Positions 1-10,490 of a stretch of 64,000 bases of DNA are shown here, piece by piece; the first letter of the stretch is position 1; every line of letters begins with the position of its first letter. The position numbers and the translations under genes were made by a program. The notes under the pieces were generated by a model. That model saw nothing but the letters and a program-made list of their open reading frames with translations, was not told the DNA's origin and made no database searches. The stretch is from NCBI GenBank assembly GCA_047967505.1, contig CM106539.1. One strand, given 5' to 3'. This DNA is from Dipteris shenzhenensis (taxonomy: Eukaryota > Polypodiophyta > Polypodiopsida > Gleicheniales).

Positions 1-205
1 CTCTCTCCTGCTCCTCCCTCCTCCTTCCCTCCTCCTCCATGCGTACTCCTCCTCACCCTCCACACCTGCTGGCCTGCCCCCCTTTCCTCCTCTTTAACTA
101 CTGGTCCTCCCTCCCCCATCCCTCCTCCTACTCGCCCTGCCTCTTCCTGTGTGCTGCTCCTTCAAGCCTACATCTACATACCTTCTCTACACTCCTTTAG
201 TCATG
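1..205. repeat. CT-rich low-complexity tract
   Basis: The first 200 bases are dominated by CTCC/CCT units with little complexity and no convincing coding frame. The composition resembles the CTCC array inside the 1.1-kb LTR near 58.8 kb, but I see no unique shared flanks, so common origin is not supported. Confidence 0.6.
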
Positions 206-253
206 GCACTATGACATGAAGTTGGGGGTGATAAACTTCACGCACCTCTTCAC

Positions 254-609
254 TGTGAAAAGAGGGACAGAAGTAAGGAGTCTCACTTGCAGCTTTCTCA
301 CATACACAATGGGGGAATACACACAAAGGTGGAGGCTGAAAACGGTTTTCCTCTTCTTAGTTGTGAAAGCAAAAAAGAACTCTCTCTAAGTACAAAAGAA
401 TAGGTGAACCCTATCTGTGGGTCTCAAACCAAACTGTGCTAACCTAGGTGGCATACTAACTGAGCCACTAACTAGAGTACATAAAGATAGCTGTCATCCA
501 GCTATTATTCATGGGTGATGAACCAACTGCATCTGCAGCTAACAAGTCGGTGACATAAATGCACAATGGTCACCCTAGCATATCACGAGTGGAGCTCGAT
601 ATCTCAACA
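254..609 (-). mobile_element. 3' LTR of a copia A element (copy A1)
   Basis: Read on the minus strand this 356-bp LTR starts TGTTGAGATATCGAGCTC and ends CTTTTCACA. It matches the LTRs at 18621, 26015, 26861, 31995 and 42799. A purine-rich tract (GAGGGGGAG on the minus strand) abuts it at 610, as expected of the polypurine tract beside a 3' LTR. The element is truncated inward, so no target duplication can be paired. Confidence 0.88.
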
Positions 610-1204
610 CTCCCCCTCGAGCTCAATCCCAATTCCTGTACACCAAGTAGGTCTCTGAACTTGCGCAGCTGCTCTACACCCAATGCCTTCATGAATATGT
701 TAGCTACCTAATCCTTTGTGCTGACATAAACTAGATCAATAAAACCTACTAGAACCTTCTCCTGCACATAGTGATAATGCACCTCAATGTGCTTCGTTCT
801 AGCATGATAGACTGGGTTATTTGCCATGTATACTGCTCATGTTGTCATAATAAATGACAACTGGACCATCTGTAGACTAATGCATATCATAAAGTAGCTT
901 ATGCAACCAAGCTACCTCACATGCAGCCATTGTTGCACCCCTACTTAGCCTCTGTGCTCGACAAGGCAACTGTAGGCTGTTTCTTGCTACTCTAAGTGAC
1001 TACAACACTCCCAAAAGAGAACACATATCCACTGGTAGATTGTCTATTAGAAATACTACTAGCCCAATTAGCATCAGTGTATCCATGCAACTGTATCTAC
1101 ACCCATCTCATAAAATAGTCCATACTACAGTGCGGACTTCACATACCTCAGTATATGTCTAGCCGCATCCAAATGCGGTTTCCTTGGAGCTTGCATAAAC
1201 TGAC
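610..1204 (-). pseudogene. copia A1 RNase H end (truncated)
   Basis: This is the C-terminal part of a Ty1/copia polyprotein: the RNase H domain and the stretch before it, recognisable by the motif FMQAPRKPHLDAARHILRY near 1140-1200 and by alignment with the intact element at 39180-39775. Several stops and indels break the frame. Homology stops abruptly near 1204 and is followed by A/G-rich unrelated DNA, so reverse transcriptase, integrase, gag and the 5' LTR are missing. Confidence 0.82.
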
Positions 1205-2099
1205 TGAAAGAAAAAAAAGGGAAGAGAGACTCAAGAGAGGGAATACGAAGTGATCTACAAGCACAAGGGAGAAGAAGAGCTTTCATAAATAAAAGAGGGA
1301 GCGGAAGCTCCAAGACTACTCATAGAGAGAGAATAAACTAGAGAGAGATGGACTCAAGAGTCTACATAAGAGAATATCTACAAGAGGGAGAGAAGGCTCA
1401 TGGAAAATGCTTGAGGAGACTAGAGCTACAACAACATGAGGCTTAATGGTGGAAGATATGATGAACAAGGGAGAGGAGGGCTCCTTTTATAGAGATTTTA
1501 TCACCCTCTTTCACCCATTTACAATTGCTACCCGTAGATTTCTTTCCCCGTTAATCACATAAGCCCGTATGTCATCCATGTCCTTTTTTGCTACTCTTGC
1601 CATGTGTCCAAGACTCTTAAAATATTAAGAAAGTCAAGAGTCTTCCCACATGGAGCCCATAGGGACCCTCTCTTTTCCATATGTCCACATCCTCCTTATT
1701 TCACATGGGAATTCTAGAAGGATTCCTCTTGACTCCACACTCCTCCACATGCCTTCCACACACTTGGCATGTGGCCTCTTATATTATTGGAACACATGGA
1801 CATGAGCCCACCTCTTTATATGACTCACTCTTCCTATTTTCTAAAAACCCCATAATATCCCATATACAAATAACTCTCACCCCATACCAAGGTATTTATC
1901 ATTCATACACATGGTACTTACAATGATCCATTCCACTCATCCTCTCAATCCCATAGCATATCTTAGAAAATAGAAATAAGTGAGAGCCGCTAGGCTATCA
2001 CTTAATACTCAAACTCTTATCAAACATAGAAGAAAACAATACCAATGCCAAAAAAAAAAAATCAATTTTTGGCATCACAGCACCATTCAAGGACGTCTC
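1205..2099. other. non-coding stretch, origin unknown
   Basis: About 900 bases without a supportable gene. The first 250 bases are GA-rich with short repeated words such as actcaagag; the rest is CT-rich. The direct repeat AAGACTCTT/AAGAGTCTT near 1610-1640 is a small palindrome. It may be untranslated DNA or an LTR relic of a family not otherwise present, but no ends or primer site are visible. Confidence 0.4.
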
Positions 2100-4960
2100 C
2101 AACAAGTACCAGGTTCACTTAGAGTTGGAGGCTGAATATGCAAGCACACTGTCTAGGATTGAGGGGAGCTTCCAAAATCCACAATCTTCATTTGCAAGGA
2201 AAGAAGCATCTCGACCTTTGGGTAGAAGGATCCTTGTATCCTTTAGATCTTGCCAACCAAAAGAGCCCTCATTTCCATACAATGCATGAGCTAGTTCGGT
2301 TTGTTGGAAATTGACATGTGGGGTTGCTTGGTTATTGCAACTAGTTAAATAATGCTCAGTCAATGGCTATGCAAGCAAGCAAGATGTGGAGAGCCCAAGC
2401 AGAGATGCTAGCACATTTAGGAAATAGTACCATTGTTGCAATGCATAACTCTATGAAGGATCTTCAAAGGAAGAGCCAAGATCTTCATGAGATAAAGCCA
2501 AAGCATTGGACTTGGAGGGAAATGCATTGGACTTGGAGTGACATAAATTAGAAGAGTCACTCTGTAAGCTAGCTGAGTCCAAAAAAGGCTTGGAAAGATC
2601 TATATACAATCAAGTTCGACAAGCCGTAGAGAAGGAATGAGAGAAGGTAGAAGAACAAGTGCAAAAGATGAAAGAAACACATTTGGGATTGAAGGAGAGG
2701 AAAAGAAGGTACTTACATAACATGGATGCATTGGCACTCACTGGTGGTGCTAGAAAGAGGAGAGTCTAGGCTACAAGGTTGGTTATCAAATGTTCCAATG
2801 AGATTACACTCTTTTGTGCTACACTGTTTGTGACTAAGTTTTTATTATGTTCTTCTTTAGGAACTTCATGGAAGATGTGATGGGAAGAATGGATGGGGAT
2901 GATATTGACTGTTCATATGCTCTAGCTAGTTTATTGAAGTCAAGCGATGTCATTGGGATACTAAGGGACCCAAGACACAAGTGCCTACATGTGCAAGTTG
3001 CTGAAGAGGTGATGAAGGACTTGAAGGATGTTGTGGATGCAAAGGAGATGCTTGCAGCTTGTGATACTGCTGATGTAAGTCATGAAGCTTGCACATCTAT
3101 TTTCAAAAATTTCAAGTCTACTATTTTGGGAAAGTATAAGAAGTCTACAGTGCCCCTACCCACACCTTGGTATGTGAGATGTGCATGGCGAGAAACAAAC
3201 CAATGTGCAAGACAAATGCTTGGAGGGTACCATTGCGTAAGGGGCACAATGACTTGGAAGTGTAAAAAGAAATCTGGCTTGCAAACCTTTGAGATGAATG
3301 CTTTCAATAATGTCTACTTAGATGTTGAGAAACTACAACAAGCAATGGTCAAATTCTATGGCATGAGAGAAGATGGTAAGAGGAAATCCATTATAGCATT
3401 GCACTTTACTAAGTTCATTTCCTATATCATGTTTATTCTAAGAATTTTCTCTTTTGTTATACAGATTGCAATGCAAAGCTCATATTTGTCATCAAAATGG
3501 ATGAAGCTCAATTGATGAAAGAACACAAGTTAGAGAGAGTCAGCATCTACATTATGAATAAAGCCTTAGCCTTTGTTCAAGGGGAGGAAGAAGTGAGGAA
3601 GAAGTAGAGCAAGATTTCTCAATGCAATCAGAGAAAGATATATGGTGGCTTGTAGCATTTGAGACTCCAAAAGAGTGCCATGAGACATTGAAGTGGGTTC
3701 TAGATAGAATAGGAATCCCATCGATGATCTGAAGACAAGAGGAAGGGAAAACATTGACAGTCGATGGCCATGGAACCTTTCAAGTTGAATGGCATCTTGC
3801 TGGTGATTTGAAAACCCTCAAGTGCTTGCATGGTTGTGATACAGGGGCAAATGCAATGAACACATGCCTTTAGTGCATGTGTTTGCAATGGAGTCGCAAT
3901 GTAAGCAAAAGGCTGGCTTACAATGGGAGAATGTCATTCTATCTTGTAGCCAAACACAAGCTCCCAATCATGACAAGAAGGATCCAAAGTGGGATCCCAT
4001 ATTGCCCATCCCACTTGAGAGAGTACACATATGTACTTTACATGTAGAACTACGTGTACTTGATAAGTTGTTGTATTTGCATTTTGTTTATGCTTGGAAT
4101 TTAATTCCGCAAGAAGTATCCACACGGTGCATTGCAGAAGCTGAGAAGTTGCTGTCAGACATGGGATTCCATGGAGGACATGTCAAACTTAAGGAGGATA
4201 AGAAAATGACTAGGGCAACATAGAATCTTCCTGCAGAAGTGTCCATGGATGGAGGGAAGGCAAGGAGATTACCACAATCTCGACAAAGACAAACATACAT
4301 TATCTCAAAGTAGTTTGGGTTGGGAATACTAGAAAGCATTGTGTGAATGCAGACCAATAAGGCTTCTCATCCCCAAGTAGCAACTTTGAGAGCTAAAGTA
4401 TGGACAAAGGTAGATGCATTGATAAAATTGCTTTGCCAGGTTTAAATCGACAAGATGTATTATGAAAGGCTCAGGATGGCTGTGAAAGAGTTTATGCAAT
4501 TAATGGTGAAAGCATGGGGGAGTCGCACATTACGCATTACATGGTAATCTTGGCACCATCGTAATATTTAGCACTTGCTTTATAAACAATTTTTGTTTTA
4601 CTGAAATGATTCTCATCATGTTTACAACATATTCTCTATGCACACGGACCATGATTTATAGAAAATTGGGATCCTTTGTCCATTTGCAATACACAAGGCA
4701 TGGTGATGGTGTCACTTGTAGCAATGCATTGCATGAGATGTTCGACTGGTTTTTTAGATGTTTACTAGGAAGGACTTTGAACTCTGAAAAGGCAATCAAA
4801 ACTTGCAAAAGCAGTTCAAATTGTATCAAAGAATAGAAGGCATAATGCTTGGAAAGCATCCATAGGGATTTGAGGAATCGCATGTTGGTTGCAAGCTAGA
4901 GTGAGAGAAGGAAGTAGATGGGTCCAACCACCAATAGAAGCTATGGTGTAATTGTATACA
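2100..4960 (+). pseudogene. transposase-like gene, copy 1 (spliced, decayed)
   Basis: This is a multi-exon gene remnant homologous to the gene at 10491-12446. Residues from about 2100 to 2780 read as a charged, coiled-coil-like region broken by stops. An acceptor (ttcttctttag) precedes an open exon at 2862-3375, which ends at a GTAAGA donor; the intron 3376-3464 ends tatacag. The next exon encodes HKLERVSIYIMNKAL, then IWWL, TPKECHETLKWVLDR and VEWHLAGDLKTLKC, each matched in copy 2. The middle part has LLYLHFVYAWN and the end has a TRHGDG..NALHEMFDWF motif. Frameshifts and stops occur near 3605, 3730 and 4220, and about 25 residues before the HGDG motif are deleted. The conserved D, Cys pairs and HGGG-like motif suggest a DDE-type transposase, but I cannot assign a superfamily. 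The H3-like segment follows in the same orientation. Confidence 0.62.
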
Positions 4961-5040
4961 AATATGAAATAAATATATTGCGTATTGTAACCACAATTTG
5001 TGTACTCACTCTTTAATATCTTGCTTATTTTTAACCACAA

Positions 5041-5379
5041 TTTATAAAGCCTCCACCAAGAGTTAGGAAGCCATGCAGAGCAACAAAGCCAAGAGCGCGG
5101 GCCCTAAGGGAGATTAGGCAAATGTAGAAGACCACCGACAACTTGATCCCGCATGCTCCCTTCCAACGTGTGGTATGGGAGATAGCACAGGGATACAAGG
5201 ACGATGTGCGATTCAGCACAAGAGCTATGGGGGTCCTCCAGGAGGCTGCGGAGCAAGTGACCACTGCTCTGTTCAAGGATGCCAACTTGTGTGCCATCCA
5301 TGCAAAGCACGTCATGATCATGGACAAGGACATGGCTGAGGAAAAGCGGCTACGGAGTGACCGAAGTTTGAAGCCCTAG
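5041..5379 (+). pseudogene. histone H3-like gene, copy 1 (fold only)
   Basis: The frame encodes a complete histone H3 fold. The alphaN helix is ALREIRQM followed by KTTDN, the alpha1 entry is [14 protein letters not shown], loop 1 is KDDVRF, alpha2 contains LQEAAEQ, and the diagnostic stretch [17 protein letters not shown] covers the end of alpha2, loop 2 and alpha3. It ends SLKP at the TAG of 5377-5379. The LIP.APF junction resembles centromeric H3 (CENH3), while loop 1 has canonical H3 length. A TAG at 5125-5127 stands where H3 has Gln in the alphaN helix, so translation could not cross it. The preceding basic stretch (RVRKPCRATKPRAR) looks like an H3 tail end, but no H3 start is visible. 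It lies some 80 bp past the transposase-like gene. Identity as H3 family is secure; CENH3-like is tentative. Confidence 0.88.
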
Positions 5380-5568
5380 ATTCTCTTGCAACCCACTCTT
5401 AGGACTTAGACCACCCCCTGCCCTTGAAGGCACTATCTTGTATCTAAGGCCCAAGGGCCAATATTTTTTAATAAAATATATCGACATTCTCTACACTATC
5501 GCATTGTTGTGTATTTTCCATTTCTATGACTACAGTAACAAATTATTTTAATGTAAGTTTTGAATCCT

Positions 5569-5830
5569 GTCAAATCCTAAAGGAATTTCACCATCGTGCA
5601 GAAGGGAAAAGTGTCCAACACATCACTAGGACCCTAGAAAGCCCAAAACCCACCATGGCACGAATTTGGGCATTCTGGAAAGTTCTCAATGCTTGAATTC
5701 GCACTGTGGCAGGTTACTTTCCAAAATGCCCAAATTTGCACTGTGGCGGGTTTTGGGCTTTTTGGGGTCCTGGCGACGTGTCGGACACTTTTTCCTTCTA
5801 TGCGACGGTGAAATTCCTTCAGGATTTGAC
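5569..5830. repeat. foldback (hairpin) MITE-like repeat
   Basis: Two arms of about 115 bp (5569-5683 and 5716-5830) are near-perfect reverse complements separated by a 32-bp loop. Both outer ends are GTCAAATCCT. The arms would form one long hairpin. No coding capacity and no clear target duplication were found, so assignment to a transposon superfamily is not possible. Confidence 0.8.
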
Positions 5831-6059
5831 AAAAATAAACTTTTGATACCCAGAATTGGTGAAAATGATACTAAATTGGCTAGAAATGTATTAAATTACC
5901 ACAATTAAAATAATGGAGAAAAATATATCATCGAAGACTTAAACAAAATACAATGGAATTCATGACGAGCAATGATAACTTAAAACAAATAATAAAGACA
6001 TGTAGTCATGTATCCATTGAAATATCCATTTAATTATATGTTTATATATACAAAAGGCC

Positions 6060-7555
6060 TCACATGCTATCTTTCTTCTTGGCTAGTTTGAGTACATCGA
6101 GAATAGGGGTCTTTGAATCCCCTAGTGGATTCCTAGATATAAATCTAGCCACAACAGCACTAACATCCTCCTCTCCTACTGCCAAAGACATAGCCATTGC
6201 CATCAATGCCCTTGCATGAATGTTCGATCCAAAGGCATTGTTAACAACTAGACGGTGTACCAAAATGACTTTGTCGGCATTTCGAGTAATGTTGGAGCAT
6301 CCGATAGCATGCAACAATGCCTTGCACTTTAGCAGCTTTGAAGGATCTCGAGGAGAAAATGTGTTGTGAAAGACCACGATATGCTCTATGACTTTGCCAA
6401 GATAATGGGCCAAAGATGATCTCACCCAAATGCGCTGTGAACATTACCCCATCGAGATGAGAATTCATCAAGCTCAAATGCATCCTGCAACAATTCAACA
6501 AACATTAGAAGACCGACAAAACAAATTATGCTGAAAGAACATCAAAATAAAAAATATTGTTCGAACTTACCACTATAGCATCATCGGCTTCTATCCCTTC
6601 CTCATTTGCAATGATGATGGAGCCAGGTGCTGTGTGATGTTCCAATTGGGAGGTGGATGCTTTCTCCTGACCTATGTTGGAGGTGGAAGCTTCTACATGA
6701 GAGGGTTCTGCATTGTATACGGACATGTCTGCATCTCTCATTGAAACCAGCGTCGTTAAGAGAAAGTCTTCCATTGTTTGGTATTCAATACCTAAAACGC
6801 CAGGATCTTTGACACTTGTGTCAACATCGAAACCCGATAGGACTCCGAGTGCCTCATCCTCTTGTAGTCCAAAAAGAATCTCTATGTCATGGAGGAATAT
6901 GTACTCTTCTCCATCGATGATGAGGGGGGACAAGGACCATAATTTTGAGTCTGGGTCAGCGGTCTCTGATGTAGATTCTTGCTCTACTGGGGCTCTTGAA
7001 GTAGGCTCAATGCTTGAGTTGCTTCCATCTCCTTTGTTGGATCATCAAGACTCTCTTCCATGTAGATGTCTGAGTCTAGTCTAGGGACGAGACCAGATCA
7101 GTAGTTCTACTAGAGGGGGTTCTAGATGATGAGGCTTCTTCCTCTAAATTTCCTTCTTGGAGAGGGAAGATGAATGTCATCTCCCACGAAAGGAATTTGG
7201 TGCCTATATTTTCTGTGATCCCCACGTGTAGGATGTCTTGAACTTCAACTATCCTAAACCCTTCGTCGTAAGGTTGTCACAAAAGTGGGCCAAGCGCTTT
7301 ACAAACTTGGGTTCCTCTATGAACATATACTTTATGTAATCTATGGGAACCCATCTCTTTGAAGAGTGGTCAAGTGTATAGGCACAATTTTGAGAAATTA
7401 TCTTGCATGTAAAGGATGAGATCTGAGAAGTCATCCTTGGCTCGCATATATGTGCTTAGGACATCTAAAGTCCTATCAAACACTAAAAATAGCTCTTCCT
7501 CACGATGTGCAAATGTAGTTCGTGAGATGAAGTCATGGAATGTAGCTGAATCCAT
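6060..7555 (-). pseudogene. unknown spliced gene Y, frame-disrupted
   Basis: A minus-strand gene begins at ATG 7555 (MDSATFHDFISRTTFAHR), about 105 bp below a TATA-like box. Coding runs through a frameshift near 7380 (LDHSSKRWVPIDYIKY continues in the next frame), another near 7255, and a Ser/Thr/Glu-rich section ending near 7080. It resumes as LSPLIIDGEEYIFLHDIEIL (7 kb region) to DADDAIV-like sequence near 6571. An intron with a GTAAGT donor and a TTGCAG acceptor spans roughly 6486-6570. The last part reaches a stop at 6060 (LAKKKDSM) after one more frameshift near 6425. I do not recognise the protein. Disruptions mean it is probably decayed, although sequencing or unrecognised introns could explain some of them. 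Confidence 0.5.
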
Positions 7556-7661
7556 GGCAAATAGCAGAACTTGATGGAGGGAGTAACTTCTGAGGACGGG
7601 AGTTTTTATGGATCTCTAAATGTGAAAGTGAGAGTGTGATGTAAAAAGGGCTCTTATTCCT

Positions 7662-7672
7662 TAATATATATC
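7662..7672 (-). promoter_or_regulatory. TATA-like box for gene Y
   Basis: The minus strand reads GATATATATTA about 105 bp upstream of ATG 7555. A second copy of the same promoter segment, created by the tandem duplication, lies at 8506-8517. Confidence 0.45.
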
Positions 7673-7837
7673 AAAACCCTAAAAATTAAAATTAATCATA
7701 AAATCTGCAAATTTTTTGAAAAACATTATCATGAACTGAAAGGAGAAAACATAAAAAAAAATAACATTTTAATTTAATTGTCCATCATCTTTTGAAGCAA
7801 TAACTAGGATTTGATAGACAAAAAATTAAATGCTACA

Positions 7838-8428
7838 CTAGTCAAACACATTGTTAGCAATCTTCAAAGTTGCAAGAGGAATGAAATTGGCACTATGCAT
7901 GGACTTCTCCACATGGCAGATGATCTTACCACCATTTAAGGTAAAGTAGAAGGACTCTGACATGCCGTTCTCCATGACCAATAGGTGTTCTCGCACATCT
8001 CTTAGAGTCCATTGTGATGTGACATTCACATTCTTGACATCTCCCTCTTCAACATCAATAGACAAACTTACCCCCATATTATCTTCATCATTAGAGTCTA
8101 GGGAAGCCACTGGCCATTTGTTTTCATCTACACGCTTGCAGGACCACATAATTTTTGTTCTATGCATATGTATATCCTGAAATAAAGAAGCAAAAATGTG
8201 TAGAGGCATAAACCAAGATAACCTTGCCCATTTGGATCCAAATGTAAACTTCATGGCCATGCCCACATCCTTTGCAATCTTTTCCTTATATGATTGCAAT
8301 GTCCTTAAGTCCACATTGTTGTAATCCATGTCTTGAAGTTGTGGTGGTGCAATGGTTTGTAGATGGCCATAGCTTGATGATGTCATTGGAGTGATGTATG
8401 TTGCATTATACCAATACACATTCTTCAT
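7838..8428 (-). CDS. unknown protein X1 (196 aa, internally deleted duplicate)
   Basis: An uninterrupted 196-codon frame starts MKNVYWYNATYITPM and ends at 7838. It holds the segment GMAMKFTFGSKWARLSWFMP, an acidic stretch (SLDSNDEDNMG) and a C-terminal part with WTLRDVREHLLV and FYFTLNGGK followed by FIPLATLKI, which has the look of a small ubiquitin-like beta-grasp fold; that is inference only. Compared with the upstream duplicate it lacks about 60 residues including the Cys-containing CHACKDN region. A possible intron boundary (TTTCAG) lies before GATATACATATG, so the annotated frame may be partly intronic. Its ATG sits about 80 bp below a TATA-like box that was copied from the front of gene Y. 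Confidence 0.5.
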   Translation of the reverse strand: MKNVYWYNATYITPMTSSSYGHLQTIAPPQLQDMDYNNVDLRTLQSYKEKIAKDVGMAMKFTFGSKWARLSWFMPLHIFASLFQDIHMHRTKIMWSCKRVDENKWPVASLDSNDEDNMGVSLSIDVEEGDVKNVNVTSQWTLRDVREHLLVMENGMSESFYFTLNGGKIICHVEKSMHSANFIPLATLKIANNVFD

Positions 8429-8505
8429 TAACTTTGGAGGGTGGAAGTTTCTATGGCTCTCTAAATGTGAAAGCGAGAATGTGATGTAAAAATGGCTCTT
8501 ACCCC

Positions 8506-8517
8506 TTTATATATATC
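8506..8517 (-). promoter_or_regulatory. duplicated TATA-like box in front of X1
   Basis: Read on the minus strand this is GATATATATAAA. It is the tandem copy of the box at 7662 and now lies upstream of ATG 8428. Confidence 0.4.
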
Positions 8518-8692
8518 AAAACCCTAAAAATTAAAACTAATCATAAAATCATCAAATTTTTTGAAAAGAATTTACCATGAATTGAAAAAAGAAAACATCA
8601 AAAGAAATAACATTTCAATTTAATTGTCCATAATCTTTTGAAAAAATAACTAGGATTTGACAAAAAATTGAATGCTGCACTAGTCAAAGACA

Positions 8693-9438
8693 TTGTTAAC
8701 AATCTTCAAAGTTGTAGGAGGAATGAAATTGGCACTATGCATGCACTTCTCCACACGGCAGATCTTACCACCATTTAAGGTAAAGTGGAAGGACTCTGAC
8801 ATGCCATTCTCCATGACCAATAGGTCTTCTCGCACATCCCTTAGAGTCCATTGCGATGTGACATTCGCATTCTTGACATCTCCCTCTTCAACATCAATAG
8901 AAAAACTAACCCCATATTGTCTTCATCATTAGAGTCTAGGGGAAGCCATTGGCCATATGTTTTCTTCCAACGCTTGTACTGAAAAGCTAAATACATCATT
9001 TGGCATGACAAATGGTATCTAATAACCACATTGTCTTTACATGCATGGCATTGAAACACATCACCCTTTTGGTCACTAGACATGGTTCCCCAATTCATCC
9101 CAAGTAAATCTTTAAGAGCATTTTCATCTACATGCTTGCAGGACCACATTGTTTTTCTTCTATGCATATGTATATTTTGAAACAAAGAAGCAAAAATGTG
9201 AAGAGGCATAAACCAAGATAACCTTGCCCATTTGGATCCAAATGTAAACTTCATGGCCATGCCCACATCCTTTGCAATCTTGGCCCGATTGTAATGTCCT
9301 CAAGTCCACATTACTGCAATCCATGTATTGAAGTTGTGGCGGTGCAATGGTTTGCAGACAGCCATGGCTTGATGATGTCATTGGAGTGATGTATGTTGCA
9401 TTATACCAATACACATTCTTCATTTGCAAGGAGGCCAA
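8693..9438 (-). pseudogene. unknown gene X0, upstream duplicate of X1
   Basis: The minus strand reads MASLQMKNVYWYNATYITPM from 9438, then shifts frame near 9290 (KDCKGCGHGHE against KDVGMAMKF in X1). It continues as GMAMKFTFGSKWARLSWFMP and then as a Cys/His segment (CHACKDNVVIRYHLSCQMM) absent from X1, before the same acidic and C-terminal parts, again with frameshifts. The Cys/His residues could bind a metal, but spacing is not that of a finger family I can name. X0 represents the longer ancestral form. It continues upstream into coding-like DNA at 9505-9960. Confidence 0.5.
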
Positions 9439-9504
9439 CTTCTACCCTGCATGCATTTGCTGACCTAAATCCTCATGAATCGCAGCAGTGAACTTGCCTA
9501 TGAT

Positions 9505-9960
9505 TCAACCGGTTCCCACTCCTCGAAGTCCAAAGGGAAAACATCTACCACCATGAATAAGAGCTCTTAGAAACCAAACACAAAATTTCCAAATGGGCTC
9601 ATTACACTTACAGCTGAAAAAGGTACATAGATAGAAAGGCTCATAGTGTGATGGTATCCTAGATTGATTGAATGATGGAGGAAACTGCATATCTTTTCCC
9701 ATGTAGACATGTTGCACTTTTGCAAGCCATCCTTTCTTACCAAACTTGAACTTCAAGATGTGCCCCTTCCACTCATGCAAGATATCACCTCTCTTGCTCG
9801 TGGGAAGCTAATGTGGACCTTTGGATGATCCTTTCATCACTCTCCAGTCATTTAAGCTGTAGGTGCAAGGGATCCACTCATCCAATGCATTTATGGTGTT
9901 GTGGAAGACACAAGAGGTCACAACATTGCATGATCTTATAGCCTTGCTCCTCACCACACT
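9505..9960 (-). pseudogene. upstream coding-like sequence of gene X0
   Basis: Two minus-strand frames read like protein: DEWIPCTYSLNDWRVMKG near 9840 and HEWKGHILKFKFGKKGW followed by LAKVQHVYMGKDMQFPPSF (9780-9640). Stops separate them from each other and from X0. The order and strand suggest they were upstream exons of the same gene. I do not recognise the family. Confidence 0.35.
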
Positions 9961-10119
9961 TGTAGAGGTTGTAACAGCAAGAATGGGACTCCTACATAGG
10001 GCAATGCAGCTCCAACAGAGGCACAAAAGAGGGAGAATGAGAGGGACTGAGCAACAGCAACAACAGAGGCACGGGAGAGGGACAAAGCAACTCCAATAGA
10101 GGCACAAAAGAGGGAGATG

Positions 10120-10220
10120 GAGAAGGACAGATCAGCACCAACAGAGGCATAGGAGAGAGAGAGAGAGAGGGGAGAGGGACAGATAGAGAGGGGGACAGGG
10201 GGGAAGTACACAACAAATGG

Positions 10221-10260
<40 letters not shown>

Positions 10261-10320
10261 CTACAACAAGCAAGCCAGAGTAGGAGGGAGCAAAGAAAGA
10301 GGGGAAAGAGGGAAAATGCA
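10120..10320. repeat. GA-rich tract with (GA)n
   Basis: Purine-rich DNA centred on a (GA) microsatellite at about 10222-10258. It lies between the minus-strand gene block and the plus-strand transposase-like gene, a position where plant GA tracts can form part of a promoter; no specific site is claimed. Confidence 0.6.
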
Positions 10321-10490
10321 TAGGAGGCAATTTGAAAATGGAGGGAATTGGTAGGCTGGACCAAAATAAAGAGGGAGGGGAAAATAAAAATCCACCACAA
10401 GGGGCCAACCATCTCATTGAAGGTAGATTTGGGCTCATGTGGGGGAGGTACACTTGGTAGGAGGGTCAAAGTTTTCAAGGGTACTTAGCT

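Larger units (their letters stand above)
7574..9425. repeat. tandem duplication with two units of about 0.85 and 0.98 kb
   Basis: Unit 1 (about 7574-8432) and unit 2 (about 8441-9425) align along their full length, including AT-rich non-coding DNA, a TATA-like box and the coding part of gene X. Unit 2 holds about 160-190 bp (near 8962-9125) missing from unit 1. The missing segment is bounded by a short shared word (ttttc), consistent with a microhomology deletion in unit 1. Confidence 0.85.

Noticed and set aside
9951-10478. Pro/Ser/Leu-rich minus frames
   Set aside because: They translate the GA microsatellite and purine-rich DNA in antisense; no motif.
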